Positions 34,819 to 45,426 of a DNA stretch of 64,000 bases are shown here, in pieces. Position numbers and translations under genes: made by a program. The notes under the pieces are model-generated. The model had not been told where the DNA came from. It searched no databases and worked only from the letters and a program-made list of their open reading frames with translations. The DNA comes from Nectonema munidae. Lineage: Eukaryota > Nematomorpha > Nectonematoida > Nectonematidae. Numbering within the stretch: the first letter of the stretch is position 1; each line of letters opens with the position of its first letter. The stretch is from NCBI GenBank assembly GCA_030549495.1, contig JAUIRK010000157.1:727501-791500 (forward strand), read 5' to 3'.

Positions 34819-36096
34819 TCACGTTCTTATTTGATATTCACCGTTTTGTGTGATATAACGCACCCACGGCAGCGCTTGGTAACCGCTTTTCTCGATAATT
34901 TTTAGGTAACGCACCTGAATTCCAGAAGTAGTGAAGTATGGAATTTCAAATTTACAATTGATTGGAGCCTTCGCTTGGACTTCTTCAGCGTCAACACTTG
35001 GCAGTCCAAAATGAGCTCGTAAAACGTATTCTCGGCCACCTGGAAGAGACTTGATATACCAAACAAAGCAACTTTCTTCTGGCTTGTATTTCGCAGAGCC
35101 CACGCTGTTCGTAAACTTTGGTGAATCGGCATCCGAAGGAACAGAGATCTGTATTTCAACATTATTTGCAATTGAACGCTTTTTAAATTGGCTTTTTACC
35201 TTGACAACATAAACGATTCTACTATGTGAGTACTTTTCAATAAATGATTCAATCCATATTAACGGCTTAATTTGAGTGTTTAAACGATAAGCCATTAATT
35301 CAAATTCTCCATCTGGTGGAATAAACGCGATTGTTCGATCGTTTTCAAAACGAGAAAGCCTTACACATTGATGAAATTTGACGTCTTCTAAATCAACTGC
35401 TTTAGATGTAGCTCGACCGGTATTTTCAAACAAGACTTTGTCATTCAGGCCTAAGCGGAGTTCTGGCATTCCAGATAAAAACACTCTCATTTTAATTGAG
35501 CCTACAATCTCGCTTTGCAAAACCGTTCCATTCTTGTTAACTAGTAAATTTATCGACTCAATGACATCCAGAAAAACTTCATTTTTACGGTATTTTATGC
35601 CTTCAGAGCGCCAGGAAACAGCATTTGTCACGGCTAATGGCGGACGAACGATGCTCGAACTAGCTTCAAGCTTCCTTCCTTCTTGTGTGATGTATTCTTG
35701 CAAAATTTTAAAATCTGTGGTTTGTGGAAAGCCGTAATCAAGCATTTCATCCAGCAATTCATATGTTATGACAAAGTTATCTCGTATGCTTTCCTCTGCA
35801 ATTTCTCCGAAGTACTGAGTGAAGACAGTGATGATGCGGTGTAAAAGAGAAAACACTAGGACAGCATTGCAGTTTTTACGCGTTGCAGCAACGAGATAAA
35901 GAGAGTTGCATTTAACGAATAAAAAGCGAACACCTGCTTGTGGCGACAAAACTGGACAGTACCTTTCTTCATCCTCCACCTCCATTATACACGGCATAAA
36001 CTTTTCAATTATTGACATTTCAATGTCACCTCGATAATTGCGTGATATCAACATTTTTCCCTTAGCATCCAGTATAAAAATAGCAGAAGCAGACAT
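34819..36096 (-). CDS. AP1M1: AP-1 complex subunit mu
   Basis: Medium (mu) chain of the clathrin adaptor AP-1, which sorts cargo at the trans-Golgi network and endosomes by binding YxxPhi tail signals. The uninterrupted 425-residue frame has the family's normal length. Residues 1-140 form the longin-like domain (MSASAIFILDAKGK...ISRNYRGD; ESIRDNFVITYELLDEMLDY). Residues about 165-425 form the mu homology domain (RSEGIKYRKNEVFLDVIES, MPELRLGLNDK, SGIQVRYLKIIEKSGYQALP, and C-terminus RYITQNGEYQIRT). Asp177 and Trp411 occupy the positions of the YxxPhi pocket residues. Residues about 40-95 diverge strongly from insect and nematode forms. Coding sequence is intronless, unusual for animals; an acceptor-like site lies just upstream of ATG. 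A recent retrocopy is possible, but the frame is intact and no poly-A tract ends it. Confidence 0.95.
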   Translation of the reverse strand: MSASAIFILDAKGKMLISRNYRGDIEMSIIEKFMPCIMEVEDEERYCPVLSPQAGVRFLFVKCNSLYLVAATRKNCNAVLVFSLLHRIITVFTQYFGEIAEESIRDNFVITYELLDEMLDYGFPQTTDFKILQEYITQEGRKLEASSSIVRPPLAVTNAVSWRSEGIKYRKNEVFLDVIESINLLVNKNGTVLQSEIVGSIKMRVFLSGMPELRLGLNDKVLFENTGRATSKAVDLEDVKFHQCVRLSRFENDRTIAFIPPDGEFELMAYRLNTQIKPLIWIESFIEKYSHSRIVYVVKVKSQFKKRSIANNVEIQISVPSDADSPKFTNSVGSAKYKPEESCFVWYIKSLPGGREYVLRAHFGLPSVDAEEVQAKAPINCKFEIPYFTTSGIQVRYLKIIEKSGYQALPWVRYITQNGEYQIRT

Positions 36097-36112
36097 TTTT
36101 GATTAAGAAATT

Positions 36113-36126
36113 CTAAAAAGAAAACA
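36113..36126 (-). promoter_or_regulatory. Splice-acceptor-like site before the AP-1 mu start
   Basis: On the gene strand the sequence TTTTCTTTTTAG ends 16 bases before the ATG. A pyrimidine tract plus AG fits either the end of a 5' UTR intron or, in lineages with spliced leaders, a trans-splice site. The ATG context is AAAAATG. Confidence 0.45.
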
Positions 36127-36207
36127 TATCATTTTGATATAATATTTAAAAAACAGGTTGGATTTAAGATCAAAATATTTTTATACACTTGAGGAGATGA
36201 TATAGAC

Positions 36208-36660
36208 AAGGGTTTCACAACCAGGGTCGATATAATAATTCAGGGGGTCCATAGGCCAACTATTATAAATTGGGGGTCCACAGTGATATTTTGGTGGTCC
36301 ATGAAGAAAACCATTTCATAACGGTTTTTATTATAAAAAGTTCGCAATAGACTTGACATCGTAAAAAGAGGTGCTTTACGACTAGCATTCCGCACAATTT
36401 CAATGCACAAGATATAAAGGATCTCATTGAGCAGCATCAACCAGAGGAATCTCATTAAATGTCTTTCTTTTTTTATTATAAAAATTGTTGCATTAGATTT
36501 GCTTTCATTTCAATATTAATTCTAAGTATATACTATTTTCTTTATCATACCTCAAAAATTTTATTAGTAAAAAATATTAAAATAAATATTTTTGTCCAAT
36601 TTTTATGAAGAAAAAAAAAGTGAAAAGGGGTCCATGAGTAAAAAAGGGTGAGAAACACGG
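36208..36660. mobile_element. hAT-type MITE upstream of AP-1 mu
   Basis: A 453-bp element with ends AAGGGTTTCACAACC and GGTGAGAAACACGG lies between exact ATATAGAC copies (36200-36207 and 36661-36668). The left subterminal part has repeated GGGTC(C/G)A words about 25-30 bp apart. It starts about 110 bp upstream of the adaptor ATG, so it probably lies in the promoter or 5' UTR intron of that gene. Confidence 0.8.
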
Positions 36661-36669
36661 ATATAGACA

Positions 36670-37350
36670 AACAGTTAAAAAATCCCTTTGCTAGAAATAG
36701 CATATTTTGACAGAATAAAGAGATATGTACTGTTTTGCCTATTACAGTGAAAAAAATGGGTAAAAGTATCAATTGAAATGCTAAAAAAATTATTTCTATC
36801 AAGTTTTTCTCATAAATGTTATTTATTATTTGTATAGTACAAATACATGAGTATTAGAGAAGCAAGGGACCTGAAGGAACATTGAAATGAGAACACGTGA
36901 TCATAAGAAAATTGAAATAGAAACTCTAAATACCAATATTTAAAGACATAGCTATTCTCAAAAAAATCTATAAATGTGAATCGAAATTGACCACTTTTTT
37001 CCTTATAAACTACCACACTGAGGATTGTAAATTTTAGAGTGTAAAATTACTTTTTTATTTCATTATTAAAGTTAATGAATAGAAAAAAATAGAAAAATGT
37101 TGTTTAATTCCTTTTGTAATGGAAACGTTGGACACTTTAACCCTATTAGTGCTCTTCACTAAAAAATTAATTGTACAAAATTGTCTGAATTATATCCCTT
37201 CAAATTTTGCGACTTTTCTTAAAATCGCTAGCATCTTTGATACCATTTTCATGGTAGTTGAATGACCTTCTCATATCAAAAACTGGCAACAAAATCAAAA
37301 ATTTTCAACTATTTGACATTATCTGTAGTTAGCCTTATATATAACTTAGG
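36670..37350. other. Intergenic, no gene seen
   Basis: A/T-rich. A 20-odd base match to 47139-47165 (core ATGAGAACACGTGATCA) occurs at 36888, the only feature of note. Confidence 0.45.
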
Positions 37351-37358
37351 GTCTATAT

Positions 37359-38990
37359 CAGGGTTTCACAAGCTGAGTTCCGCGGTAGATTTTTTGGGGT
37401 TGCGTGAAGTTTTTGAATAAAGAGTTAAATTATTCATAGGGAAGAGTAATCAATTTTTAAAATATACAAAGATTAATGATATGGATAGATTTAAGCGAAA
37501 CTTATAAAAACTGTAATCCAGCGAGAGAAGTTATTGGAGTTTACACACACTGGGCATATCATTTATGTAAAAATAATAAAATATGTTTTAATAATATTTT
37601 ATTATTTTAGTAATTATTTTTTTTGGTAATAATTTTTAATTATTTAGCAGAAAAATTAAATTTTTTCAACCCCAAATGGATAAATGGTTAAATGTAACAA
37701 GAAATTATGAGGTCTGAAACTACAGCCAGTTCATCTTTAAGTTTCATCAAAACCACATGGTGGTAAAAGCAAAATAAGAAAATACGACGAAACTTATATT
37801 TCTTATGGTTTTACCCAGACAGGCGATAAGAAAGAACCAAGTGGTTTGTGTTGAATGTGGAAAAGTTTCAAACAATAGCTGTTTAAATCCAGCTAAATTA
37901 AAAAGACATTTGGAAACAAGCCATGTTCATTTAAAAGATAAAGATAAACAATATTGTCAAGGAAGGTCCTCAGAATTAAATAAAAGAGAATCAAAATTTA
38001 ACTCACATGTTTCAAAAAACAAATATGCTTTACGTGCTTCATATCAAATAATTTAAAGAGTTGCCAAAGCTGGTGAAGCACATATCATTGCTGAGAATTT
38101 AATAAAGCCATGTGCAAAAGATTTGTTAGAGTGCATAATAGATGAAAAATAAACAAAGTGAACTTTCAAACAATTCAATATCAAGACGGATCCATGCAAT
38201 GACAAATTTTGTGAAATAGAGATAAATAAGACGAGAATGGCGTCAACATTCTCTCTTCAAATGGATGAGTCAACAGATGTTGCTCGTTTTTGTACGATAT
38301 AACTATGAAAGTCGCATTGAAGATTTGTTAATTTGCCACTGGATAAGTAAATACAACAGGGGAAGCAATATTTAATTTAATTAATTCATTGAAAATAACA
38401 TTTCATTGAAGTTTTGTTCCTATGTTTCCATTGATGGGGAAGCAGCTATCGATGGACTCATTTTAGGTTCTGTAGCAAAAATAAAACAAAGAAATGAAAA
38501 TGTTGATAGTTATCTACAATTATCATTTCACTAACTGGGTAGGAAATCTGAAAATTGTGAATAAAGAAGGTGGATAAATCTTTGTAATTGAACAATGTAT
38601 ATCACGAATGTTTCATCAGAAAAAAACTTTTGAACTGAGATTGGCTGACAAATATTCAGGCTGAATATCACTTATGGGAATATATCACTTCATATCTCCC
38701 TTTTATGAATCTTTTCATATCACCTGGTTATAAAATACAGGATACTGATAAAAAAAGTCTAATATCATCACGAAGATTCTTTAATCAGAATGTTTTGAGA
38801 GAGAAAAAAATCTGTCCAAAATAAATCCTTAAAGAATTTTTTTGCGAACAAGATTGAAGAAAATAAATTTCTAATAAAAAAAGGGCTACCAAGAAAGGAT
38901 CATCATAGAATGAATAGCAAAATTACACACTGTATAAAGTATAGAAGAAATGACGTAGAGACTAGCAGCCGATAACGAATTTATAGGCAA
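37359..38990 (+). mobile_element. hAT element, ZBED5-like, decayed
   Basis: The left end is CAGGGTTTCACAAGC. The BED finger region lies in a frame at 37805-38056: VVCVECGKVSNNSCLNPAKL followed by KRHLETSHVH, with paired Cys and H-x4-H. The frame ends NKYALRASYQII, normal for ZBED5. Next come AKAGEAHIIAENLIKPCAKD, STFSLQMDESTDVARF (catalytic Asp at about 38270) and VDGEAAIDGLILGSVAKIKQ (near 38440-38500, second Asp region, altered). After 38540 the resemblance fades. The right end was not found. Confidence 0.75.
37805..38056 (+). pseudogene. hAT transposase N-terminal fragment with BED finger
   Basis: This frame keeps a complete-looking BED zinc finger, CVECG...KLKRHLETSH, so it could still bind DNA if expressed. 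It ends at a stop before the catalytic domain. A host-coopted short BED protein is conceivable, but the flanking decayed transposase in the same order argues for a fossil. Confidence 0.65.
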
Positions 38991-39075
38991 AACAATGGGG
39001 GTTTTATCAAGATACATAATTTACTGACAAATGAAATATTTTAAGTGAATTAAACACCTTAACTTTGTTTATTAA

Positions 39076-39902
39076 CCCTCATTAGGCAAACATGAGTCTA
39101 TCAGACCCGAGAAACTTTAAAAATGCCTCATTCTACTTGTATTTAAATCATTCAAAAAATATTTTTGTCGTTATTATTTTTTTTCGGCAACGACCTAAAA
39201 ACTTTTAGCATTACGTTGCAGGTAAACATGGGTCTAATAGACCCAATAAGCAGTGGGCACTCACAAAAACATATTATTTGTGTGAAATGTAGTAAAAATA
39301 AATTTAATATTTTTACAATTAAATAATAGTAAGTGTTTGTTCATTAACTATTGAACTTTGAAAAAGCTTCAAACAAATAAAGAAAACCTTTTTTGCGGCG
39401 CGTCTTTTCACCCAAAAACACCTAAAAACTAGTTTTATTTGTAGTTTTATTAAATTCCTTTTTTCTTTTTTATATATATTTTATCATGAACATAATATTT
39501 TAGTATGTAATGTACTAACTCTTGCTTTAGGCTTTACTAATTTTTAATATCCTTTACTTTTGAACTCAATTGATTAATTGTAATTTCTTGTTGAATTTCA
39601 CTGATTATTTGATTTAAATAGTTTCTGTTGCTACCTATGATGTTTTTTGAATGTGTTTTTGGGTTAAAAGACGCTCCTTTTTTGAAGTAAATTGCTGAAC
39701 TTTAATATTTCTGGCAATATAAAAAATATTTATAGTTACATATATGCACAAGAAATCATTAATTTAAAGGTTATAGATACGCTAAATATACAAAATATAA
39801 AAATTATCATAAACAAAAGAGTATTTGTGAAAACAAAAAGTCCGGGCCCGTTGGACCCATGTTTATCTAAATCGTAAAGAAAATATGTTTGCCGCATGAG
39901 GG
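39076..39902. mobile_element. piggyBac-type MITE with TTAA duplication
   Basis: An 827-bp element lies between TTAA at 39072-39075 and 39903-39906. Left CCCTCATTAGGCAAACATG and right CATATGAGGG-type end (ATGTTTGCCGCATGAGGG) are inverted. Subterminal CATGGGTC(T/C)AA(T/C) words occur at 39228 and, inverted, near 39852. No transposase frame is present. It is distinct from the 130-bp hairpin MITEs. Confidence 0.82.
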
Positions 39903-40164
39903 TTAAATAAATTAAGAAAATAATTATCAGAGAAATACTACAAGTAAAATTTATTTTCAAGTTTATATATTTGACATAGATTGACAGATTTAATCGATTT
40001 TTTAGCAGGTTAGAGATTGTCATAAAAAATGAACAACACTAAATTCTACAAACTTAAAAATGGATATATATGTATAAAAAACTTTTAATACGAACAAAAA
40101 TTTTAATTTTGATAAGGGCTGTCATTCACCACTAAATTCAGAATTCTTGAAAATGGGTGGTATA

Positions 40165-40330
40165 CAGTGAAACTTCTCTAAACCGCTCCCTCATAAAACC
40201 GGTCACCCCTTTAAACCGGCTATTGTCCCGGCAAATGCATATCCAATTTAATGGAAATTTTGTCGTTAAACCGGCTATCCCTCTAAACCGTACATCGCCA
40301 ACTAAGATATACATTTTATAATAGCAATTA
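40165..40330 (+). mobile_element. Tigger/pogo element end
   Basis: TA (40163-40164) is followed by CAGTGAAACTTCTCTAAACC, a typical Tigger/pogo terminal repeat. AAACCG words recur at about 40181, 40196, 40213, 40274 and 40292 in the same orientation, as in pogo-like subterminal regions. The opposite end and a transposase were not found nearby, so it is a solo end. Confidence 0.6.
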
Positions 40331-41180
40331 CACATCTCAATACTGGACATACTCTTTATCTGTAGATTATAGAGAATGTTTCAAAAGCTATAATTCTGTC
40401 AATCTTTTCTAGGATGTTTTATCGGAAGGCACAAATGAAAGACATATATCAAACACTTTTGACAAATGATATCTAAAAACAGTTGATATCAACTCTCATA
40501 TAGGTTAGGAAGAGAGAGATGACGAGTTCTGTCAAAAGTGCTTAATCATCTATCTTTTATTTCTTATGATTGCAATTCCGACTAACATCACTTACTGAAA
40601 ACACGCACACACACACGACTAACAGATATAAAAACTTTTTTACCATATTTGAAGGATGAAGAGATTACCTCATTATCTTATAAAAACACGAAGAAATCTG
40701 TCAAAATTTGCTTAAGCAATTTGAAAATTTAGTTGCATTATCCTGTTACAGCACAAAGTCAACAGAGATGCATGTTATGCAAAAAATAGTTAAAATTTGT
40801 GCCACATGTCAAGCTATCCGGTAAACTAATTGTCTCCCAAAATATCATAGCAAATAAATTTTCAATACATTTTATCATTTTTTTTGTCTTTATTTTTTAG
40901 AAATAACTTGTTATACTTTTTGGTTGAGGTGGCCATTCTTTAGATCTCTTTGTGATGGAACTTCTTCCGTTGGTACAAAAAAAATTATTAGGGTACTCGT
41001 TCTTCAGATCCCAATATTTTATAAAATTGAACTTTAAAGTGTGCTTTTAATATAGATAGATATATATATATATATAATGTATATATTTCAGAGTATTCTA
41101 AAAATACATTAAATATATTTTTAATATTATTCTAAAAGACTATCATAATCACTAAACCATTTTTCATCTTGAATAAATAC
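40331..41180. other. Intergenic, no gene seen
   Basis: Short microsatellites (AC)n near 40605 and (TA)n near 41058. No coding sequence is supported. Confidence 0.45.
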
Positions 41181-41277
41181 TTTACCTAATCTTAATTAAG
41201 TCTATAGTTTGATACGGGATCGAATTCAAGACCTTGAGTTATCGAAACCCAGTATCTTACCAACCTTACTCACGCTT
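41181..41277 (-). mobile_element. tRNA-derived SINE, family A, copy 3, partial
   Basis: On the minus strand AGCGTGAGTAAGGTTGGTAA begins the head and GAATTCGATCCCG is the B box. It matches the family to just past the B box and then diverges, keeping a short AGGTAAAG tail. It lies about 130 bp from copy 4 in opposite orientation. Confidence 0.7.
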
Positions 41278-41408
41278 TTACAACGTTTAAATTAAAAAAA
41301 AATAGGACATTTAAGCAATTTAATCAAAAATACATAACAACTAAAAAATTAAAAGGTAAGAACCTTAACTTAATACAACAATCTTTTTAAACAAATTTCT
41401 TTTATTCG

Positions 41409-41560
41409 GGCGTGAGTAAAGTTGGTTAGATACTGGGTTTCGATAACTCAAGGTCTACGGTTCGATCCTACATCAAGTTTCCTTCTTCATAGTTCGATAC
41501 AAGTGGGGGAGTGTGCCTTATCGATGAAAACACACAACGGTACCTTTACCTAACTTTACC
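41409..41560 (+). mobile_element. tRNA-derived SINE, family A, copy 4, with target duplication
   Basis: Head GGCGTGAGTAAAGTTGGTTA, B box CGGTTCGATCC, body with CATAGTTCGATACAAGTGG, tail GGTACCTTTACC then TAACTTTACC. Flanked by TTTATTCG at 41401-41408 and 41561-41568. This copy best defines the family's length, about 150 bp. Confidence 0.88.
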
Positions 41561-41568
41561 TTTATTCG

Positions 41569-44000
41569 TTTGAAAATATATAAGAGTAACACACAAAAAT
41601 GGCTAAGTTACAATAATTGAAAGAAGAGCAAAATAATATTAAAAATGTCTATAAACTGTTTTTAAAGTTGCATCTAATCAAAACAAAGATTACTTTGTGG
41701 TATATTCACTAATTGTTTATTTTCTTAAATTAGGAATAGAATGAGAGATTGGTGAGTGATCAAAACCGGTTTAAATGCTATTTTTTCAATTTTATCAAAT
41801 TGGGTCCGAACCTTAACGGGCCCACCTAAGCAGTGACAGTATTATTATTTGGAATTTTTTCTGTATTTTAAGTGTTAACTATTGAAAATCAAATTGTTAA
41901 ATTTGTTGATCATGAAACTATTAGGAAAAATTTTGCACTAAAAATAAAAAAATATTTTTTTTTCTAAAAAAATTCGTTCTCAATAAGTACTATACTACTA
42001 TATCTAATAGTTCTATATTAGAATAAACTCCATATTGTATAAAAAAGATTTTATATATTATTAACTTATTTTATTTCTGCACCCTACAGCCATACGGCAC
42101 AAATATAAAGAAACATAAATTTTTACTCTTGTTAGGAATCCTGGTATCGGTTATATAAATCGGGCCCACGATACTTACGGCCTACACTGCGAATGATTCA
42201 AACTTAATTGGGGAAATTTTAACATATATACGAGCTTATAAGAGAAGTGTGTGGTTCTTGAAAGTATTTGAGATTTTAACTTATGATGGACAAGAACTAA
42301 AGGAGGAAACATTAATATTATGATAAATGAGCAACAAATTCAAGATTTTTCCTTTTTAAGAATACAGGATTTAATAGAATGAAACAATTTAACCCAATGT
42401 TAGCAGTGTGTGGAGGTAGATTTCTAATTTATATAGAAGTAACCCAATTTGAATTACTTTTAACATTGTCAAACAGGATATTTTCAAAGTATAGCGAATA
42501 GGATAGAATGATTGAGCAAAGTCGTTGATTTTTTAAGAGATAATTGTATAATCTGGAGGTTGCTATATTTAAAAAAAAATGGTATAGAAAGTCTCACAGA
42601 TTTTATTATTTTGTTTAATAAGAGTTTTAGAACCTAGAAGGATCAAATCAAAATTTTCTTCCGAAATGGCTTGAATAAATGAAGCGTTAGTCATATTGTT
42701 AGAAAAGAAGCGAGAACAAGATTTGAAGCAGGATGCGGTAAGTCTTGAAATTATCTACAGTTTTATGAGAGGGTTTCCTTGGGCGTACGTTTTTAATAGA
42801 TGATAGAATTTTAAAATAAAATTAACAAGTTTATGTACTACGTGATTTTATGGATATTGAATTGTGATTGGTGTTGAAGTTTCTACATATGTTTATATAG
42901 GTAAATTTATCTTTTCGACAGTCATAGGGTTTCGGAGATGATATAAGAATCCTTAATTTAGGAACGATCGATTTCTTCGGTATAGACATGTTAAATATGA
43001 TATCTAATACTAGAAAAGCCAAGGGGTCACACCATTTATCTTAAAATATCCTCAAGTTTCAAAAGACTGATTAAAATATTATCTGATATGCCCTTGACAC
43101 AAATATCAATTTGAGTCCCTGTTTTTGAGAGTTTCGATTCGTTTTTCCCCATGAGGGAACCAATATTGAATGCTGTAATTTATGTAGAAAAAAAAGTTGT
43201 TTGAAGATCAAAAGCCCTACTACTAGTGGGAAAACATTTTTTTGTATGATGATAAATAAATATAACTCTATTTAAGTTTCGAACCAGTGGATTTACATGA
43301 TCGTAAAAGGATCATATAATCATAAGGAGTAATTCCTAGGAAAATTTTTAATTTGTAAAAAGAATTTCAATAAATCTCCATACTTTAGAAACTACTTTCG
43401 ACTTTATGCTCTATAATGAAGAATTATAAACATTAATGAAGAATGAACACTATGTTGATTGATCCCTAAGAGTTTGCCCTTTCAAGAAAATTTTCGGAAG
43501 CAATTTATATATTTCTTTATAGCTGAAAATGATATATATCTTTTAATAAAATCATTGTAGAAAAAACATGATAAGGCATGTTGCCTATGTCTTAAATTGA
43601 AAACAGCACTCAATATTTTTTTGTAAATACGAGTGCTTTGTACAATGTGATTTTATATTTATCTCAAACTAATTATTATATCTCTTCAAAACTTCAAGTG
43701 TAATGTACAATTTTTTCGAGACATGATTCATATAGTTATTTTAAAGACAATTTCATTGAAATCAATTTTAAAAAGAAATGTTTGCATACCATTTTTTAAT
43801 CGTAAGCACATTATATTTAAGTTCACTGGAGATTTTAATGTAACTTGTATTCCTATTGTTATTTTTGTATAGGACGGTGCATCTCGATGGCGATCTTCAT
43901 TACGCTTTGTCTTCTTTTCTTTTGAAATATAAATATATAATTTTTCCTTTCTTGTAGGTTTTTTATAATTCATCTAATTTTGAAAGTCTATTTTTTTAAT
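41569..44000. other. Intergenic, no gene seen
   Basis: A long non-coding stretch. Minus-strand frames at 42831-43022 and 43728-43973 lack recognisable motifs. G(G/C)GCCCAC words near 41818 and 42166 may be old transposon ends. Confidence 0.4.
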
Positions 44001-44038
44001 GGAGAGAGAGAGCCTTAATGGTTGTTAGGGTGTACATC

Positions 44039-45260
44039 CAGGGCTCAAGCCCCCTATTAAAATTGGGGGCTTGAGCCCCCACCCCCTCCCACTCATAAAG
44101 TAAGCCCCCCCTCTTCTTAAATGTGAGCCCCCCTCCTCTTATCAATCTCAAATCACTGTAAAATAGACAATTTTGTTCCATTGTTTTTAATATAAACATC
44201 CAGCAATCAAGCAAGCATATCAATAAAGTTGGCAAGTGCTTAGATATTCCAATCCAATCCAAGTGTTATTTAATTAAAGCTTAGTCCTTCCTAAAATCCC
44301 TCAAAGTCCCTAAAGTCCTTCAAAGATTGAGTGATTTTGAAGTTGAATCATCCATGAAGCCTAATTCTGATGATAATAATTCAGAAATTGCAAAATTAGA
44401 AAAATATATTATGAATGCTTTGATTCAGTAATACAGGAAATTTCAAAAAGGTAAAAAATGATATATTACCATTTTGCTTAATGAGTTTTTGGAATTTTTC
44501 AGATTTGCAGATCAAAACATTTCTATTATAAATGCTATTAACTGCCTTATGCCTAGTTCAAAAGAACATTTTCTTATGTATGAGAAAATCAAACTACTAT
44601 GCACTCTTCTTGAAATAAAGACTGACGAAAATATTTTATCTTCTCAGTGCTTAGTAATCTATCAACTAGGTTATCAAAACTTTTATGGAGGGAAAGAACT
44701 TACCACCAGGAGAAGAAATTTCTGATATTTTAAAGGAATTATATCCCATCAAGTCCGCCTGTAATGAGATCTTTTCTTTGTATATTGGTAATTATGATAT
44801 TTTTACTAAAATATTATTTACTTTACAGTATATTTTTTAAGCTGCTTTAACAATAGGCATCAGCACAGCGTCCTGTGAAAGAAGTTTTTCAACACTTAAA
44901 AGAGTTTTCACTTCTTCACGACAATCGATGCTGAGTGAAAGAAAAGAAAACACTTGATAATTCTTTCTCAGGGGAAAAAACTCATCAAGAAAGTTACATT
45001 TGATGATTTCCTAAAGAATTTTAACAAAAAACGAAGAAGTCTAAGGTTAACTGTTTGAACATGGAATATTAACTTATTCACAATTTTTTAATAAAATGAT
45101 TCTTCTTTAATTTTTGTTTCTCAAAGATAGTTTTCAAATGATTTTCTATATCTATTTTTTGTCACATTGATAAAAGCTTTTTTTGAAAAAACTTTAAGAG
45201 TATATTCAACACACTATAAAGTTTGAGTCCCCCAAAAAATTTTGGTTAGCGCGGGCCCTG
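44039..45260 (+). mobile_element. Deleted hAT, copy 2, inside a SINE
   Basis: Ends CAGGGCTCAAGC and GCGCGGGCCCTG are flanked by exact TGTACATC (44031-44038 and 45261-45268). The intact SINE at 19166 reads TGTACCTC once at the matching point, confirming the empty site. The 1222-bp element encodes only the C-terminal portion of a hAT transposase and is a sister of 24250-25464. Confidence 0.94.
44474..44725 (+). pseudogene. hAT transposase C-terminal fragment
   Basis: The frame begins MLNEFLEFFRFADQNISIIN, almost identical to 24790-25023. Downstream (44858-44965) another frame reads ISTASCERSFSTLKRVFTSS followed by RQSMLSERKE, the conserved hAT dimerisation block (S.AS.ERSFS.LKR.K...R..M...R). 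A stop follows where other copies continue. The catalytic core is absent. Confidence 0.75.
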
Positions 45261-45426
45261 TGTACATCTCAGCTTAACAGTTGAACGTTAGAGTTTCGAT
45301 CCCCAAGGCTGCATAAATCTTAAAATCCAAATCACAAAAACTGTGATTAACCATCTTAAGCATAATGCGAACTTATAGCCTTACGGCTGAAAGTGCTTTG
45401 ATATCTTCGTCCAACCAACTAACAAT

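Larger units (their letters stand above)
44013..45426 (+). mobile_element. tRNA-derived SINE, family B, split by a hAT
   Basis: The SINE head (to 44038) and body (from 45261) are separated by the hAT at 44039-45260. Without it the SINE is about 190 bp and matches 19166-19340, including CACAAAAACTGTGATTAA and GAAAGTGCTTTGATATC. GAGAGAGAGAG on both sides (44002-44012 and about 45428-45437) is a likely SINE target duplication. Confidence 0.85.

Noticed and set aside
35378-35737. 119-residue plus-strand frame inside AP-1 mu
   Set aside because: Antisense shadow of a strongly conserved coding region.
37365-39000. Functional BED-finger host gene at 37805-38056
   Set aside because: The transposase order continues downstream in broken frames and a hAT end lies upstream, so a fossil is the simpler reading.
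43996-44262. 88-residue minus-strand frame across G/C-rich sequence
   Set aside because: It is the non-coding subterminal repeat region of the hAT inserted in a SINE.
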